A stretch of 64,000 nucleotides of DNA from an uncultured bacterium (lineage in GTDB: Bacteria; Cyanobacteriota; Vampirovibrionia; Gastranaerophilales; Gastranaerophilaceae). The notes under the pieces are model-generated. The model was given only the letters and a program-made list of their open reading frames with translations. It searched no databases and was not told where the DNA came from. The stretch is from NCBI GenBank assembly GCA_949294335.1, contig CASFGO010000028.1:29369-93368 (forward strand), read 5' to 3'. Below, in pieces: positions 45,525-54,800 of the stretch. The position numbers were made by a program, and so were the translations under genes. Each line of letters begins with the position of its first letter. Positions within the stretch are counted from its first letter, which is position 1.

Positions 45525-45564
45525 ATGTATAGCGCTTAAGGCAGATTTAAGAAAGGATTTTTAT

Positions 45565-47331
45565 ATGCCTACAATCACATTCAGCGGTTTAGCCTCTGGT
45601 TTAGATACTAATTCATGGGTTGAAGCACTTGTATCAGTAAAACAAATTACTGTTACATCTTTGCAGAACACATTAGAAACTATTGAAAAGAAACAATCAA
45701 CAGTTTCTGAACTACAAGCTAGCTTTAATGACTTGAGAACTGCAATAGAAAAATTAACCGACTCAAAATTTGGAGGAGCATTAGATTTATTTGGAAACAA
45801 TTCTGTTACATCATCAAATGAAGATATTTTTACAGCAACAGTAAATCAAAATGCAGCTAGACTCAACTACGATATAAAAGTAGAACAATTAGCAACAAAA
45901 ACATCAGTTAGTTCTGATAAAGCAGTTAGTGCAATTGCAAATGATGATACCAAAGTATCAGATTTAGGAGTAACTGAAGGAAAACTTACCGTATATGTTG
46001 ATGGAGTAAAACAAACTATTAATATCTCTAGCGAAGATACAGTTAAAGATTTAAAAACAAGATTTGCAGAAGCTGGTGTAAAAGCTGAAATTGATTCTAA
46101 TGGGCAATTAAACTTATCAGCTCAAAATGGAACATCTGAAATTCTAATTGGAGCAACAAATGATACTTCAAACATAAAATCAATGCTTGGTTTAACTCAA
46201 CAAGAAGATGGTACATATAAATCAACATCATCTTTATACCAAGTAACAGGAACTACCAAAATTACTACAGAAAATATTTTCTCTGACGGAAATGGTGGAA
46301 CAACAAGTATTAAAGCAGGAACATTTAAAATTGGAGATGCAGAATTTACTATTGATGAAAACACAACAATAAATAGTTTAATTTCTGATATTAACAATAA
46401 TAAAGATGCAGGAGCCACTGCATATTGGGATTCAGCAAATTCTAAATTAGTATTGACATCAACTGTTGAAGGTCAATCATATGTTAATATAGAAGCAGGT
46501 ACAAGCAATTTTACAGATGTAATGGGCTTTACTGAATCAGAGTGGGCTGCTGATGGTTCTTTAACAAAATCAGCATTAAAAACTGATAACCAAACTCTTG
46601 GTGAAAATGCAATTTTATATATAAATGGAACACAAGTTGTATCTCCAACAAACACAGTTACAAGTGAACTTTCAAGATTGGATGGCGTAACCATTAATCT
46701 TAAAGGGGTAAGTACAGAAGAAGAACCTACAACCAAATTAGAAGTTACACAAGATACAACCAAAGTAGCAGAAGCATTAACTACATTTGTAGAAAAATAC
46801 AATGAAGTTATGACAAAGTTAGATGAATTGACTGCTGTTGGAGCAGATCTATATGGCGATACAGCATTAAATTCAATTGAACGCTCTATGCGTCAAATGA
46901 TTACATCATCAACAGGATATGGAGATGATATATATACATTATTATCACAAATAGGAGTTTCAACAGCTGAAGCTGGAGCAAGTATTAGCGCTGATACAAC
47001 ATCTTTATCTATTGATGAAGATAAATTAAAAGAAGCTCTTGATAAAGACCCTGATGCGGTAAAAAAATTATTAGTTGGAACAACTAGTGAAGAAGGTCTT
47101 TTAACAAAATTTGAAGGGATCTTAGACGATGCTTTAGCAACAGATGGATGGTTTTCTACAACAACATCCTCAATCCAAAGCGACATGACAAGATACAATG
47201 AAAAAATAACTAAAGCACAAACTAGTGTTGATAATTATCAAGCTCGTTTACAAGCTCAGTTCCAAGCAATGGAAAATACAATTTCAAAGATGCAAAACTC
47301 ATATAGCAATTTATTAAATTCTGCTAGTTAA
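45565..47331 (+). CDS. fliD: flagellar hook-associated protein 2 (filament cap)
   Basis: Caps the filament and folds flagellin into it. The N-terminus ITFSGLASGLDTNSWVEAL is the FliD_N signature. The 588 residues contain central beta domains and a C-terminal coiled coil (DMTRYNEKITKAQTSVDNYQARL near 535-560) ending in SYSNLLNS. FliD_C marks such as KYNEVMTKLDEL and DPDAVKKLL are present. AAGGAT lies before the ATG. It is transcribed alone, with terminator behind it. Confidence 0.95.
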   Translation: MPTITFSGLASGLDTNSWVEALVSVKQITVTSLQNTLETIEKKQSTVSELQASFNDLRTAIEKLTDSKFGGALDLFGNNSVTSSNEDIFTATVNQNAARLNYDIKVEQLATKTSVSSDKAVSAIANDDTKVSDLGVTEGKLTVYVDGVKQTINISSEDTVKDLKTRFAEAGVKAEIDSNGQLNLSAQNGTSEILIGATNDTSNIKSMLGLTQQEDGTYKSTSSLYQVTGTTKITTENIFSDGNGGTTSIKAGTFKIGDAEFTIDENTTINSLISDINNNKDAGATAYWDSANSKLVLTSTVEGQSYVNIEAGTSNFTDVMGFTESEWAADGSLTKSALKTDNQTLGENAILYINGTQVVSPTNTVTSELSRLDGVTINLKGVSTEEEPTTKLEVTQDTTKVAEALTTFVEKYNEVMTKLDELTAVGADLYGDTALNSIERSMRQMITSSTGYGDDIYTLLSQIGVSTAEAGASISADTTSLSIDEDKLKEALDKDPDAVKKLLVGTTSEEGLLTKFEGILDDALATDGWFSTTTSSIQSDMTRYNEKITKAQTSVDNYQARLQAQFQAMENTISKMQNSYSNLLNSAS

Positions 47332-47352
47332 AATTAAAAATTAATATAAATC

Positions 47353-47383
47353 AAAAAGAGAAAGTATAACTTTCTCTTTTTTT
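47353..47383 (+). terminator. terminator of fliD
   Basis: AAAAAGAGAAAG (47353-47364) pairs with CTTTCTCTTTTT (47370-47381), with T-run. Confidence 0.9.
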
Positions 47384-47515
47384 GCATAAAAAATATTTAA
47401 TATATTTCCGGTTTATAATTTTACGAACACTTTTAAGTGTACTTGTTACATTTCTTAACATGCTTACTATGAGCGGGTTTTAACGATTATAGACAAGTGG
47501 TAAATATCCAAAAAC

Positions 47516-47546
47516 TTGAAATGAAATCTTTTTGTAATATTATAAT
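47516..47546 (+). promoter_or_regulatory. candidate promoter of the lytic transglycosylase gene
   Basis: TTGAAA (47516-47521) with TATTAT (47538-47543, spacer 16) or TATAAT (47541-47546, spacer 19). It leaves a leader of about 95 nt. The rest of the 312-bp gap before it shows no gene. Confidence 0.45.
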
Positions 47547-47560
47547 AGTATAAATTTTTT

Positions 47561-47627
47561 CCGTTAGATTCAAATTTGATAGCTGTTAACTAAAAAAGGC
47601 GAATCTTTTTCGGAGGCGCAATTTACA
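47561..47627 (+). promoter_or_regulatory. structured leader element, copy 1
   Basis: CCGTTAGATTC (47561-47571) pairs with GAATCT and CGG (47601-47613), enclosing about 29 nt, then GGAGG (47612-47616) and a TTACAATT block. The same order (AGATTC stem, GGAGG, TTACAATT) appears at 62391-62461 before yggS. The GGAGG is not the ribosome site used, which is AGAGG just before the ATG. It may be a regulatory RNA. Confidence 0.4.
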
Positions 47628-47643
47628 ATTAAAGAGGATTTAG

Positions 47644-48327
47644 ATGATTAGAAAACTAGTACTGTTCACTACATTGATAGTGATACTACTGTCTACGAAA
47701 GTCAATGCTTCTGAAGTACCCGTAAACCATGTTAAAAGCACAATAGTTCAACATTCAGTTGCACTAGGCGTTGACCCTGCAATAGCTTTATCAATAGCTA
47801 AAGTTGAGTCAGGTTATAGACATTCAAGTAGAAGTGCTTATGGTGCCGTTGGGGTATTTCAACTTATGCCGTCAACTGCGGCAAAATTGGGTGTAAACCC
47901 TTATCATTTAAGTGATAACATCAAAGGTGGAATTATGTACTACAAGATGTTATACAAAATGTTTGGTTCTACAGAATTAGCACTAGCAGCATATAATGCT
48001 GGACCTGCTTATGTTTTAAAACACCACTGTGCACCACCTTGCACAAGAGGATATGTTGCTAAAACAATGGCTGAGTATTACAAATTAAAGGCTAATCCTG
48101 ATTCTGCAATTACAACTGGAGCGGCTACATCAAAACAATACAACGTAACTAACCCTACTCCAATTGCAATTACATCTCACGGATCAGTTAAACCGATGAC
48201 TGCAAGTGTTCCTAGAGTTATTAATGATGGAACTAATAGATTAATTATTAAATCTGTTCCAGAAAACTCTCAATCTAATAAATTACAAGTTAGTATGCGT
48301 TTACGTAGAGAAGATCAATATTTGTAA
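47644..48327 (+). CDS. secreted lytic transglycosylase (SLT domain)
   Basis: Cleaves peptidoglycan glycan strands. A signal peptide (1-22) precedes the SLT domain (about 30-150): catalytic Glu55 in AKVESGYRH, AYGAVGVFQLMPSTA, and ALAAYNAGP. The C-terminal 70 residues are low-complexity. AGAGGA precedes the ATG. It sits between two flagellar genes and could open the wall for the flagellum or serve growth in general. Confidence 0.93.
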   Translation: MIRKLVLFTTLIVILLSTKVNASEVPVNHVKSTIVQHSVALGVDPAIALSIAKVESGYRHSSRSAYGAVGVFQLMPSTAAKLGVNPYHLSDNIKGGIMYYKMLYKMFGSTELALAAYNAGPAYVLKHHCAPPCTRGYVAKTMAEYYKLKANPDSAITTGAATSKQYNVTNPTPIAITSHGSVKPMTASVPRVINDGTNRLIIKSVPENSQSNKLQVSMRLRREDQYL

Positions 48328-48358
48328 TTTATTAATATTAATATCATTAATTTATGGT

Positions 48359-48390
48359 AAAAAAGCTTATCCAATTGGATAGGCTTTTTT
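48359..48390 (+). terminator. terminator of the lytic transglycosylase gene
   Basis: AAAAAGCTTATCC and GGATAGGCTTTTTT arms around AATT, with T-run. Confidence 0.88.
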
Positions 48391-48448
48391 ATTTATCTTT
48401 TTGGAGTAAAATTATAATTGAAATTATACTTAGCAGAAGGGAAAAATT

Positions 48449-49822
48449 TTGAAAGTTTTTAATTCATATACTAATAAGTTAGAAGAATTCATCCCAATGG
48501 ATGGAAATAAAGTAAAAATGTATGTATGTGGACCAACAGTTTATGATAATGCTCATTTAGGTCACGCAAGATGCTATATTACTTGGGATATCTTATACAG
48601 ATATCTAAAATTCAGAGGATATGATGTAACTTACTGTAGAAATGTCACTGATGTTGATGACAAAATATTAAAAAAATCAGAAGCTGAAAATAAAACACCT
48701 GAAGAAGTTTCAAAGTATTGGTATGGAAAATTTTCAGACAGTATGAAAGCATTAAATAATTTAAAACCAGATATAGAACCTTTTGCAACAAAAACATTAG
48801 GTGAAATGATTTCAATAGTAAAAGACTTAATAAATAAAGACTACGCTTATGAAATCGATGGCGATGTTTATTTTAGGGTATCAAAATTTCCTCAATATGG
48901 TATGCTTTCTAAACAACCTATTGACTCATTAGTAAGTGGAGCAAGAGTTGAAGTTGGTGATAGAAAAGAAAATCCACTTGATTTTACATTGTGGAAAAGA
49001 GATGAAAAATTTGGATATAATTCTCCTTGGGGGAAAGGTCGCCCTGGATGGCATATCGAATGCTCTGCAATGAATAGAAAACATCTTGGTAAAACTATAG
49101 ATATTCATGCTGGTGGAGCTGATTTAATTTTCCCACACCACGAAAATGAAATAGCTCAATCAGAATGTGCAAATGGCTGTAAATTTGTTAATTATTGGAT
49201 GCATAATGGTTTTGTAACTATAAATAAAGAAAAAATGTCTAAATCATTAGGAAACTTTTTAACCGTAGATGACTTATTAAAGAGCTATGATGCGAACACA
49301 ATAAGATTCTTTATTTTAACAAATCACTACAGAATGCCTGTAGAATTTTCTGATGAAGCCTTACAATCTGCCTCTGCAGGTGTTAAAAGAATGTTAAATG
49401 CAAAACAAACTAAGATAAATGAAGAATTTGATATTTCAACAACAGAAGAATATAAACAATTTGTAGAAGCAATGGATGAAGATTTAAATACATCTAAAGC
49501 TTTAGCAGTTTTATTTGATTTAGCTAATAAAGCCAATAAAGATGTTGAAAATGCATTTACAATATTATATAAATTGGCATCTGTTTTAGGTTTTAGTTTT
49601 GAAAAAGCTCAACTATCAGAAGATGAATTAAAAGAAAAATTAATTCAAGTAAGCAAAGAGCTAGAAAAAAATTATGAATCAATGGATGAAATAATTAACG
49701 ATAGAAAACAAGCTAGAACTGATAAAAATTGGGAAGTTGCAGATAAAATAAGAATCGCATTAGATAATGTTGGTATTATTTTAAAAGATTCTAAAGAGGG
49801 AACAATTTGGGAAACAAAATAA
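48449..49822 (+). CDS. cysS: cysteinyl-tRNA synthetase
   Basis: Charges tRNA-Cys. The start is TTG at 48449 with GAAGGG about 8 nt before it. The 457 residues match the family. The zinc-site Cys27 is in YVCGPTVYD, the HIGH-type motif HLGH at 36-39, GWHIECSAM in the middle, and KMSKS near 261. It heads an operon with the SpoIID gene, which starts inside its last codons. Confidence 0.96.
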   Translation: MKVFNSYTNKLEEFIPMDGNKVKMYVCGPTVYDNAHLGHARCYITWDILYRYLKFRGYDVTYCRNVTDVDDKILKKSEAENKTPEEVSKYWYGKFSDSMKALNNLKPDIEPFATKTLGEMISIVKDLINKDYAYEIDGDVYFRVSKFPQYGMLSKQPIDSLVSGARVEVGDRKENPLDFTLWKRDEKFGYNSPWGKGRPGWHIECSAMNRKHLGKTIDIHAGGADLIFPHHENEIAQSECANGCKFVNYWMHNGFVTINKEKMSKSLGNFLTVDDLLKSYDANTIRFFILTNHYRMPVEFSDEALQSASAGVKRMLNAKQTKINEEFDISTTEEYKQFVEAMDEDLNTSKALAVLFDLANKANKDVENAFTILYKLASVLGFSFEKAQLSEDELKEKLIQVSKELEKNYESMDEIINDRKQARTDKNWEVADKIRIALDNVGIILKDSKEGTIWETK

Positions 49823-51489
49823 AAATATTATTATCAATTATTTTTATATTAATAATTGGATTAACATATACATCGGTTAATGCAAAAACTAATGATGAAA
49901 TAAAATCATCTATAATTCGAGTAGGAATTATGGATAATAATTTCAAGACTTTAGAAAAAAGTTCTGTTACATTATATGGAACATCAACTTGTTATGTATG
50001 TGATCCAGACACAAGAAAAACAATTATTAAAATAAAGGAAGATACAGATATTCCATTCTTTATCAATCAAGGAATAATTGAATTAAAAATGGACGATTGT
50101 GAAGAAATTTACAAATCAACAAAAGGATTTGTAGTATGCTGTCCTGATGGTTTTATTGGAGTAAAAGGTTTAAAACGCAGAGGGAAACAAGCTTTATATA
50201 GAGGAGCTTTTAAGATCCAAAAGAATACAAAACCTAATGTTTTATATCTAATTAATATTATTGACTTAGAAGATTATTTAAAAGGTGTTGTATCAAATGA
50301 AATGCCAGAAAATTTTGGACTTGAAGCATTAAAAGCCCAAGCAATTGCTGCTAGAAATTACGCAATAAAACCAAGAACAAAAGTTTCAAAAGCTTATGAT
50401 GTAGTTGATAGTGTAGCAAGCCAAGTTTATTTTGGATATAATACTGAAACCCCAACAGGTAACAAAGCTGTAGAAGAAACAAGAAATATTATAGCAATGT
50501 ATAATCATGAACCAATATTAGCATTGTATAGTTCTTGTTCTGGTGGATATTCAGAAAATTATTCATACGCATTTTCTGATCCTGACACAAAACAATTCCC
50601 TGGTTCTTTAAAACCTTATTTACTATCAAAACCAGATATTCAAAATACAAAAGCATTAAATAGAGAAGAAGTTGCCTATGAATTTTATTCAACAACACCT
50701 CAATCTTATGATGTAAAATCAAGATATTACCGTTGGACAAGAGAATGGACAAGAGAAGAACTTGAAAAAGTTTTACAACAAAATTTACCTAAACAATCAA
50801 AAACGAGTTTTGTTAAACCTGAATTTTTTGATAATAGCAAAATTGGAACTTTAAAAGAATTAAAAGTTATAAGAAGAGGAAATTCAGGTAAAATAATATA
50901 TTTAGATATTATAACAACTGAGGGCAAATATAGAGTCGCAAAAGAATTAGTAATTAGAAGATTATTTACAAAAGATGGTTCAGCTTTACCAAGTGCTAAT
51001 GTTGTTTTCAAATGTGAAACAGATGCTAATAATAAAATAGTTAAAATAAAAGCATACGGAGGAGGATTTGGTCACGGAGTTGGAATGAGCCAATATGGTG
51101 CAAGTTATATGGCAAAAGAACTTAAAAAGAACTTTGTTGAAATTTTAGAACATTATTATACAGGAATATATTTAGGAACAATCCCTGTTGAAGTAGATAA
51201 ATCAGTTATTGAACAAAAATTCTACCCTCCATCAGATAAAGCAATATTATATATCCCTGATAGAAAAGGTTTAAATGCATTACAAGTTATCATAAATGGA
51301 AAAGTTTGCAATTTTGATTTAAGCAAATTTTTAAATATTCAAAGATGTGAATTAGACATTTCACAATATCTTAGAAAAGATAGAGAAAATAAGATTACAT
51401 ACATTCCAGCCTGTCAAAATCGTTTGGTAACAACTGATTTGACAAAAGGAGATACTAAAATAACAATATACATAAAATTTTTACACTAA
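49807..51489 (+). CDS. SpoIID/LytB-domain envelope protein
   Basis: The TTG at 49807 overlaps cysS by 16 nt and has GAGGG 6 nt upstream. A signal anchor (about 5-25) is followed by the SpoIID domain: LKGVVSNEMPENFGLEALKA, AQAIAARNYAI, YSSCSGGYSE, and the C-terminal GGGFGHGVGMSQYGA. SpoIID is a lytic transglycosylase on denuded glycan; homologues outside sporulators act in wall remodelling. 560 residues, with an added C-terminal domain. Cotranscribed with cysS and probably murJ. Confidence 0.88.
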   Translation: MGNKIKILLSIIFILIIGLTYTSVNAKTNDEIKSSIIRVGIMDNNFKTLEKSSVTLYGTSTCYVCDPDTRKTIIKIKEDTDIPFFINQGIIELKMDDCEEIYKSTKGFVVCCPDGFIGVKGLKRRGKQALYRGAFKIQKNTKPNVLYLINIIDLEDYLKGVVSNEMPENFGLEALKAQAIAARNYAIKPRTKVSKAYDVVDSVASQVYFGYNTETPTGNKAVEETRNIIAMYNHEPILALYSSCSGGYSENYSYAFSDPDTKQFPGSLKPYLLSKPDIQNTKALNREEVAYEFYSTTPQSYDVKSRYYRWTREWTREELEKVLQQNLPKQSKTSFVKPEFFDNSKIGTLKELKVIRRGNSGKIIYLDIITTEGKYRVAKELVIRRLFTKDGSALPSANVVFKCETDANNKIVKIKAYGGGFGHGVGMSQYGASYMAKELKKNFVEILEHYYTGIYLGTIPVEVDKSVIEQKFYPPSDKAILYIPDRKGLNALQVIINGKVCNFDLSKFLNIQRCELDISQYLRKDRENKITYIPACQNRLVTTDLTKGDTKITIYIKFLH

Positions 51490-51498
51490 GGATTAATC

Positions 51499-53103
51499 AT
51501 GGAAGATGTTGGAAGTAATAAAGATAGTAATAGTTCAGGAATACTAAAAGCAGCTTGGTTAATTGCATTAGTAACAATTCTAAGTAAAATTATTGGTTTT
51601 TTAAGAGATGTAGTCACTGCAAAATATTATGGAGCATCTATTGTTTCAGATGCCTATTTTTATGCATATCAAATTCCATCATTTGCAATCATCCTTCTTG
51701 GAGGAGTAGGTGGTCCTTTTCATAGTGCAACTGTTGCAGTATTTTCAAAGTTAATCCCTAATTTAGATACTAAACCTTCTGAATTTGTAAATAAGTTATA
51801 TAACACGTTTTTAGTGTTAAGTGTATGCTTTTTTTCAGCCTTAGGATTAATTTGCTACTTATTTGCACCTCAAATAATGGGAATAATTATTTCCAATGGG
51901 ACACCTGAATTAATTTCCTTGGCAGCATTACATTTAAAAATAATGACTCCTGTATTTATTGTTGGAGGGATTGTTGGAATTTATTATGGTTTATTAATCA
52001 CATATAAAAAATTTATGCTTCCTAATTTTTCACCTATGGTTATGAGTATTGTAATTATTCTTGCAGTATGTTTGGCTAAAGAAGATAATTTTGGATTAGT
52101 ATTAGCTTGGGCAACAACTATTGGTGCAATATGTCAATTTTTACTTCAATTTCCACAGATAAGAAAAATTGGTTTTAAGTTTCAACCTAATTTGAATTTC
52201 AGAAATAATGCAGAATTAAAATCAATATGTGAATTATTAATCCCAGCAGTATTTAGCTCTACAATAGGACAATTACATATATATGTTGATATGTTTTTTA
52301 CCTCTTCTTTAAGAGAAGGAGCTTGGACGGCATTAGGATATGCAAATAGAATTTTCCAATTTCCTGTAGGAATTTTAGTTACAGCATTTTTAGTACCTTT
52401 ATTCCCTCTATTTACTAGATTAGTTGCACAAAAAGATTATAATGGCATAAAATCTTATTTTAATAAAGGTGTAGGATTACTATTTTTTGTAGCGATTCCT
52501 ATCATTATAGGAATCTTAACTATAGGACTTGATTGTGTAAGATTAGTTTTTGAAAGAGGAGCATTTACTTATAGAGATTCATTAATGGTATTTGATGCAT
52601 TATTATATCTATCATTTTCAATTATCCCTTATGTATTTAGGGATTCAATAACTCGTGTTTATTATGCTTTTGATGATTCAAAAACACCATTTTTAATAGC
52701 TGCATCATCAATTATCTTAAAGTTTATATTTAACTATATATTTATATCAAAATTAGGATGGCAAATTGGTGGTATTACTCTTTCAACATCATTAGTTACA
52801 TTATACAACGCTATTATATTGGGATTATTAATCTCTAAAAAAGTCAAAATGGCATATAAAGATTTATTTATTAATTTATTAAAAATGTCTATTGTTGGAT
52901 TATCAACATTAGCTATTGCTTATGTTTCAACTAAATTAATTGGAACTTACCTTGTATTACCAAAATCATTATTTGAAATAATTAGAATTTCTATTATTTC
53001 AATTGAAATTTTGGTATTATATGTTTTATTAAGTTGCATATTTAAAGTTCATTATATAAATGAAATGTTAAACAGAATTTTATCTAAATTGAAAAGAGCA
53101 TAA
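51499..53103 (+). CDS. murJ: lipid II flippase MurJ
   Basis: Moves lipid II across the inner membrane for peptidoglycan synthesis. The 534-residue protein has about 14 membrane helices. The N-terminus SKIIGFLRDVVTAKYYGAS is the MurJ signature with the cavity Arg, and GGPFHSATVAVFSK is a family mark. It begins 10 bp after the SpoIID gene. Confidence 0.95.
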   Translation: MEDVGSNKDSNSSGILKAAWLIALVTILSKIIGFLRDVVTAKYYGASIVSDAYFYAYQIPSFAIILLGGVGGPFHSATVAVFSKLIPNLDTKPSEFVNKLYNTFLVLSVCFFSALGLICYLFAPQIMGIIISNGTPELISLAALHLKIMTPVFIVGGIVGIYYGLLITYKKFMLPNFSPMVMSIVIILAVCLAKEDNFGLVLAWATTIGAICQFLLQFPQIRKIGFKFQPNLNFRNNAELKSICELLIPAVFSSTIGQLHIYVDMFFTSSLREGAWTALGYANRIFQFPVGILVTAFLVPLFPLFTRLVAQKDYNGIKSYFNKGVGLLFFVAIPIIIGILTIGLDCVRLVFERGAFTYRDSLMVFDALLYLSFSIIPYVFRDSITRVYYAFDDSKTPFLIAASSIILKFIFNYIFISKLGWQIGGITLSTSLVTLYNAIILGLLISKKVKMAYKDLFINLLKMSIVGLSTLAIAYVSTKLIGTYLVLPKSLFEIIRISIISIEILVLYVLLSCIFKVHYINEMLNRILSKLKRA

Positions 53104-53106
53104 AAA

Positions 53107-53694
53107 ATGATATTAAATGAAGAATTAAAGAATAAAATAAAAGAAACCCTAGAAAATGATGGAGTTATAGCCTTTGTAACTGATACTGTTTGGGGTTTAG
53201 GATGTCTTCCTGAAAGCGAAAAAGCTGTAAAAAAAATATATGATATTAAAGGTCGTGAAAAAGAAAAGCCATTAATTTTAATGTCTGATGACATATATCC
53301 CCTACTAGATTATATTAAAGATGTCCCTAAAATTGCTCAAAAATTAATAAAAAAGCATTTTCCAGGCGCACTAACTGTAGTTGTACCCAAAAGTGATAAA
53401 ACAAAAGGATATATAACATCTAATTTTGAAACAGTAGGTATTAGGGTTCCTAATAATAATGTTTTTGCAGAAATATGCAAAAGCTTTCCAACAAGAGTTT
53501 TAGCAACCACTAGTGCAAATTTATCCCATGAACCAGCAGCCCTCACATATGAAGAAGCAATCAATTATATAGGAAATAAAGTTGACTTAGTAATTTCTGA
53601 CTATGGATATACAGCAAAAGGACTCGCATCTACTGTTGTTGGTTTTAAAAATGAAGAATTAATAATTTATAGACAAGGTGAAATTCAGTTATAA
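53107..53694 (+). CDS. tsaC: threonylcarbamoyl-AMP synthase
   Basis: Makes threonylcarbamoyl-AMP for the t6A37 modification of tRNA. It is the short YrdC/TsaC form of 195 residues without the Sua5 extension. Marks are FVTDTVWGLGC, KGREKEKPL, HFPGALTVVV, GIRVPN and TTSANLSHEPA. Three bp after murJ, so in the same operon. The name could also be given as ywlC or tsaC-like. Confidence 0.92.
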   Translation: MILNEELKNKIKETLENDGVIAFVTDTVWGLGCLPESEKAVKKIYDIKGREKEKPLILMSDDIYPLLDYIKDVPKIAQKLIKKHFPGALTVVVPKSDKTKGYITSNFETVGIRVPNNNVFAEICKSFPTRVLATTSANLSHEPAALTYEEAINYIGNKVDLVISDYGYTAKGLASTVVGFKNEELIIYRQGEIQL

Positions 53695-53737
53695 ATTAAA
53701 GATTATTAAATAATGTAACAAAAATATACTCATGCAC

Positions 53738-53766
53738 TTCATGAGAATATAGTTATAGGTTATAAT
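53738..53766 (+). promoter_or_regulatory. candidate flagellin promoter
   Basis: TATAAT (53761-53766) with a weak TTCATG (53738-53743) 17 nt upstream. A leader of about 95 nt follows. No sigma-28-type TAAA-N15-GCCGATAA is seen. Confidence 0.4.
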
Positions 53767-53824
53767 AAGTATATAAGAATAATCTAAGGATTGTATCGTT
53801 ATAAGTTTTTTATTAAATCGAAAT

Positions 53825-53848
53825 AATAATCATTGAGGATTGATTATT
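53825..53848 (+). promoter_or_regulatory. hairpin in the flagellin leader
   Basis: AATAATCA (53825-53832) pairs with TGATTATT (53841-53848), loop TTGAGGAT. It lies 20 nt before the AAAGGAG ribosome site. It might stabilise the highly expressed message or, because the loop resembles a ribosome site, act as a decoy. Confidence 0.4.
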
Positions 53849-53869
53849 TCAGCTTGAAAGGAGTTAATA

Positions 53870-54721
53870 ATGGCTCTAACAATTAACACAAATCTGGGAT
53901 CTTTGATTGTCCAAAAAAACTTGGACGATGCAACAAAGGCATTAAATAAATCTATAGAGCGCATGACTACAGGCTACAAAATAAATAGCGCAGCAGATGA
54001 TGCTGCAGGATATGCAGTAGCTACAAAAATGGAAACACAATTAAGTTCAATAAGTGTCGCTCAAGATAACGTTGCAATAGGTTCAAGTTTATTGTCAACA
54101 GCAGAAAGTAATTATGATTTAATATCCACACACTTACAACGTATAAGAGATTTGACTGAACAAGCAGCAAACGGTACTTATGGTCAAGACTCTATTGATG
54201 CAATCAAAGCAGAAATTGATGCACGTTGGGAAGAAATTGATAGAATAGCAGCAAATACTGAATATAATGGTATTAAATTATTAGATGGCTCTCAAGCTAC
54301 TGGTATAACTCTTCAAGTAGGTATCGATTCTACTGCTAATAGTCAACTTGCATTAAGTGCTGATTTATTTAAAGATGCGAAAGCTCAGTCTTTAACTGGG
54401 GTTGCACAAACAACATTTACAGGATATTTTACTGTTGGTGGAGCTGATTATGACACAGCATTAGATGCAGTTGATGCTGCTCTAGATAAAGTTACAGCTA
54501 TACAAACAGAAATTGGTGCAATGCAAAACAGATTAGATTCAGCTGCGGATGCATTAGATGTACAATATTCTAACGTTACATCATCATTATCTACAATTAA
54601 AGATGCTGATATCGCTGAAGAATCTTCTAATTACATTAAAGCTCAAATTTTACAACAAGCATCATCATCATTATTAGCTACAGCGAACCAAACACCATCA
54701 ATTGCTCTTAATTTAATTTAG
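53870..54721 (+). CDS. fliC: flagellin
   Basis: The filament subunit. At 283 residues it is a minimal flagellin with D0 and D1 domains and very little in the middle. The N-terminus ALTINTNLGSLIVQKNLDDA and RMTTGYKINSAADDAAGYAV are diagnostic, as is the C-terminal SSNYIKAQILQQASSSLLA. AAAGGAG precedes the ATG. The D1 site LQRIRDLTEQAANGTYG keeps the Arg and Leu positions used in TLR5 recognition elsewhere, so host detection is possible (inference). Confidence 0.96.
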   Translation: MALTINTNLGSLIVQKNLDDATKALNKSIERMTTGYKINSAADDAAGYAVATKMETQLSSISVAQDNVAIGSSLLSTAESNYDLISTHLQRIRDLTEQAANGTYGQDSIDAIKAEIDARWEEIDRIAANTEYNGIKLLDGSQATGITLQVGIDSTANSQLALSADLFKDAKAQSLTGVAQTTFTGYFTVGGADYDTALDAVDAALDKVTAIQTEIGAMQNRLDSAADALDVQYSNVTSSLSTIKDADIAEESSNYIKAQILQQASSSLLATANQTPSIALNLI

Positions 54722-54767
54722 AATAATTAAGAACTTGATGTAAAAAAGAAGTTGTTGATTGAATTCT

Positions 54768-54798
54768 GTGCAACACATTATTTTGTGTTGCACTTTTT
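54768..54798 (+). terminator. flagellin terminator
   Basis: GTGCAACACA (54768-54777) pairs with TGTGTTGCAC (54784-54793), T-run after. It ends 2 bp before the convergent PBP4 stop. Confidence 0.92.
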
Positions 54799-54800
54799 AT

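Noticed and set aside
47561..47627. Cyclic di-AMP (ydaO) riboswitch, tempting before a wall hydrolase
   Set aside because: The conserved core segments of that class are not present in order.
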